A stretch of 15,059 nucleotides of DNA from a bacterium. Lineage in GTDB: Bacteria > Patescibacteria > Microgenomatia > Levybacterales > GWA1-39-11. The stretch lies in NCBI GenBank assembly GCA_021825285.1, contig JAKAHW010000010.1, positions 1 through 15,059 of the forward strand, read 5' to 3'. Below, piece after piece: positions 12,633 to 15,059 of the stretch. The notes beneath the pieces are model-generated. The model saw nothing but the letters and a program-made list of their open reading frames with translations, did not search any database and was not told the DNA's origin. Positions within the stretch are counted from its first letter, which is position 1. Every line of letters begins with the position of its first letter. The position numbers and the translations under genes are program-made.

Positions 12633-14723
12633 ATGGACAAAGTTTATAAACACGAAGAAATTGAGGAAAAAATATATAAAAATTGGGAGGAAAAAGGGTA
12701 TTTTAAACCCGAAGTAAACCCTGACGGTAAGCCTTATTCAATAATTCTTCCTCCCCCAAATGCAAATGGAGCTCTTCACTTTGGACACGCAATGTTTACG
12801 GTTGAGGACATACTTATTCGTTACAAGCGTATGAAAGGGTACGCAGCGCTTTGGCTTCCCGGAACTGACCATGCAGGGATTGAAACTCAATTTGTCTTTG
12901 AAAAAAAACTAAAAACAGAAGGGAAATCGCGCTTAGACTATGACCGCGAAACTCTTTACAAAATGATTGAAGAATATGTAAACGAGCATAGAGGCGGAAT
13001 TCAAAAACAATTACGTAGACTTGGATTTTCTCTTGACTGGAGCCGTGAAAGATACACGCTTGACCCTGAAATTATAAAAATCGTTTATAAAACTTTTAAC
13101 CAAATGTATAAGGATGGTTTGGTTTACAGAGATTATAAATTGGTAAACTACTGCACGTTTGACGGAACCTCTTTTTCTGATTTGGAAGTGGTTCATGAAG
13201 AGCGTGAACGTCCTCTTTATTACATTAAATACGGTCCATTAATTCTTGCAACCACAAGACCAGAAACAAAATTTGGGGATACAGCAGTTGCTGTTCACCC
13301 AGAAGACGCGCGATATAAAGAGTATGTTGGAAAAGAAATTGAGATAGAAACGGTCTTGAGAAAATCAAAAATAAAAGTAATTGCCGATGAAATGGTGGAT
13401 CCTGAATTTGGAACAGGAGTGGTAAAAATTACCCCGGCTCACGATTTCGCGGATTTTGAAACAGGAAAAAGGCATAACCTTGCCATGAAGCAAGTAATCG
13501 GATTTGACGGAAAAATGAATGAGCATGCCGGAAAATTTGCCGGAATGTATGTTAAGGAGGCACGAAGAGCAATAGTAGAGGAAATGCAAAAAAAAGGTTT
13601 AATTGAAAGAATTGATGAACATTACATTACTAACTTGAGCCTCTGCTACAAGTGTAAAAATGTTTTGGAGCCGCTTCCACTGGAGCAGTGGTTTGTCAAA
13701 ACAAAACAATTAGCCGAGGATGCAGTTAAAGCTGTCAAAGAAGGGAAAATTAAGATTACTCCAAAAAACTTTGAGACAATTTATTTCCAATGGCTCGAAA
13801 ATTTGCGGGATTGGAATATTTCCCGACAAATTGTGTGGGGAATAAGAATTCCTGCTTGGAAGAATAAAAAAACAGGTGAGTGGATTGTTTCAGAAGGTGA
13901 AGCGCCAAAAGGGGAAGAATGGGAGCAAGATCCGGATACATTTGATACCTGGTTTTCATCCGGTCAATGGCCCTTCGCTACGCTTCAAACAAGCCGCGTT
14001 TCAGGAGACTTTGATAAGTTCTATCCGACAGATGTTATGGAGACGGCTTATGACATTCTAAAAGCTTGGGTAACACGTATGGTAATGCTTGGGCTTTATA
14101 GAACAAACGAAGCTCCATTTAAAAATGTCTTGTTTCACGGGATTGTAAATGATCCATATGGAAAGAAAATGAGCAAAAGCAAAGGGAACGTTATAAATCC
14201 TTTAGAGCTTATTGATCAATATGGAGCAGATGCCGTTCGCTTCGCATTAATCTACGGAAATGCTACAGGGAATGATCAAGCACTTTCATACCCCAAATTG
14301 GATGCTGCACGTAAATTTGCCAATAAACTTTGGAATATGGCGCGGTTTATAGAGTTTACTCGACAAAGTATTAAAGACGGTAATAAACCGGTCGTAACAA
14401 ATAAAATAGGTGAATGGAATAAATCCTGGACGGAAAAAGTTGAGAAACTAACCAAAGAAATTACTAAGGACTTGGATAATTATAATTTTAATTTTGCAGC
14501 CGAGAAACTTTATGATTTTATATGGCACGTGTTTGCAGATAAATATATTGAAGATATGAAACCAAGAGCGACAGAAGCAACCCTGAATGTTTTAGCAGAC
14601 AATTTCCTGGTTGTTCTCAAGCTTCTTCATCCCTTCATGCCGTTTATTACCGAAGAAATAAGCAAACAATTAGGTTTTGAACAGGATTTAATTATTGCGC
14701 CTTGGCCATATGAAGCAAAATAA
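12633..14723 (+). CDS. valS: Valyl-tRNA synthetase, C-terminally shortened
   Basis: A 696-residue class I synthetase that charges tRNA-Val. The HIGH motif is HFGH (49-52) after PPPNANGAL, and KMSKS lies at 512-516. ValRS rather than IleRS or LeuRS is indicated by GTDHAGIETQ (77-86), the CP1 editing-domain stretch ATTRPETKFGDTAVAVHPED (about 206 onward) and the following KITPAHDFADFETGKRHNL. An SLCYKCK CxxC pair and DWNISRQIVWGIRIPAW follow. The anticodon-binding helical domain ends with FMPFITEEI and APWPYEAK and stops there. Ordinary bacterial ValRS continues for roughly 150-180 residues with a further subdomain and the coiled-coil tRNA-binding arm, all absent here. The stop is clean and a downstream gene overlaps it, so this is not an assembly truncation. 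An upstream in-frame TTG at 12582 is rejected because it precedes the promoter. Confidence 0.95.
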   Translation: MDKVYKHEEIEEKIYKNWEEKGYFKPEVNPDGKPYSIILPPPNANGALHFGHAMFTVEDILIRYKRMKGYAALWLPGTDHAGIETQFVFEKKLKTEGKSRLDYDRETLYKMIEEYVNEHRGGIQKQLRRLGFSLDWSRERYTLDPEIIKIVYKTFNQMYKDGLVYRDYKLVNYCTFDGTSFSDLEVVHEERERPLYYIKYGPLILATTRPETKFGDTAVAVHPEDARYKEYVGKEIEIETVLRKSKIKVIADEMVDPEFGTGVVKITPAHDFADFETGKRHNLAMKQVIGFDGKMNEHAGKFAGMYVKEARRAIVEEMQKKGLIERIDEHYITNLSLCYKCKNVLEPLPLEQWFVKTKQLAEDAVKAVKEGKIKITPKNFETIYFQWLENLRDWNISRQIVWGIRIPAWKNKKTGEWIVSEGEAPKGEEWEQDPDTFDTWFSSGQWPFATLQTSRVSGDFDKFYPTDVMETAYDILKAWVTRMVMLGLYRTNEAPFKNVLFHGIVNDPYGKKMSKSKGNVINPLELIDQYGADAVRFALIYGNATGNDQALSYPKLDAARKFANKLWNMARFIEFTRQSIKDGNKPVVTNKIGEWNKSWTEKVEKLTKEITKDLDNYNFNFAAEKLYDFIWHVFADKYIEDMKPRATEATLNVLADNFLVVLKLLHPFMPFITEEISKQLGFEQDLIIAPWPYEAK

Positions 14724-15059
14724 TTATTACCGCAGAATTACCGAAAGATTACCGCAGTTTTTAACGAAAATAAAATTTAAAGGCCTCAAAAGGGTTCAGC
14801 TAAGGAAAGGCTTGGCTTTGTATTTGCTAATTTTTTTGTCATTAATGTTCCTTTTTTTGGTTTATGAAACGTCTGTTGCTTACGAAACCTTTTTAAAAAC
14901 AAAAACAGAAAAAGAAGGGGTGGAGCAGAGCCTTTCATATTGGGAAGATATTTTAGCAAAACATCCAAATTATGTTGACGGTTATTACAATGCTGCCGTA
15001 TACGCTTTGAAGCTAAATGAAAAAGCAAAAGCAGGACAATATCTGGATAAAGCTTTGTA
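14710..15059 (+). CDS. Single-pass membrane protein with TPR-like region, 3' truncated
   Basis: The frame from ATG 14710 is open to the window end (116 complete codons), so the gene continues to the right. It overlaps the valS end by 14 nt in another frame, which suggests co-transcription and translational coupling. The N-terminus is basic (YYRRITERLPQF, KIKFKGLKR), then a hydrophobic segment (about 36-54, ending SLMFLFLVYE) anchors it with the rest probably outside. The remaining part reads SYWEDILAKHPNYVDGYYNA, then AAVYALKLNEKAKAGQYLDK, which has the helix-turn-helix spacing of a tetratricopeptide repeat. TPRs mediate protein contacts; no enzyme activity is implied. The specific function is unknown. 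Confidence 0.75.
   Translation, partial: MKQNNYYRRITERLPQFLTKIKFKGLKRVQLRKGLALYLLIFLSLMFLFLVYETSVAYETFLKTKTEKEGVEQSLSYWEDILAKHPNYVDGYYNAAVYALKLNEKAKAGQYLDKAL

Overview
The window is an AT-rich, extremely gene-dense bacterial segment. Standard stop codons are used (TGA is a true stop at 2300-2302), neighbouring genes overlap or nearly touch, and no gap between genes exceeds about 115 bases. A DUF4012 protein, a CAP domain of the kind found behind CvpA, a small beta-type carbonic anhydrase and a C-terminally shortened valyl-tRNA synthetase together suggest a Candidate Phyla Radiation (Patescibacteria) genome, most likely Microgenomates. That placement is inference from gene content; no marker phylogeny was possible. 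No rRNA, tRNA, CRISPR array, insertion sequence or strong intrinsic terminator was seen.

Left part (1-5423): the 3' end of a CAP-domain protein gene (+) meets a minus-strand group head-on, with the two stop codons overlapping by 4 bp. Read leftwards, the minus-strand group is an RNase HI (5004-5423), a large DUF4012 membrane protein (2300-4963) and a P1B-type metal ATPase with a TPC membrane motif (525-2303). The last two are joined by an ATGA stop/start overlap. Middle (5424-8353): a divergent promoter region leads rightwards to a mini beta-carbonic-anhydrase-like gene and a protein with a possible ADP-ribosyltransferase-like fold. These converge on an unrecognised 522-residue membrane protein on the minus strand.

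Right part (8408-12538, minus strand): a tightly packed copper-resistance operon. In transcription order it is csoR repressor, membrane-anchored cupredoxin-like protein, copA Cu(I) ATPase, a DsbD/TauE-like membrane protein fused to a second cupredoxin domain, and a copZ-like HMA chaperone. Its promoter carries a CCCC/GGGG inverted repeat that fits a CsoR operator and whose G-run also serves as the ribosome binding site. CsoR should release this site when Cu(I) binds. CopZ would then hand Cu(I) to CopA for export, and the two Cys/Met cupredoxins would bind copper on the outer face.

Divergent from csoR is valS, followed by a 14-nt overlapping start of a TPR-like membrane protein that runs off the right end. 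A recurring feature is the placement of -10-like hexamers 6-7 nt before the ATG of four first-of-transcript genes (DUF4012, mini carbonic anhydrase, 522-residue membrane protein, valS), which predicts leaderless mRNAs. Genes with real leaders (csoR, RNase HI) have Shine-Dalgarno-like sequences instead.
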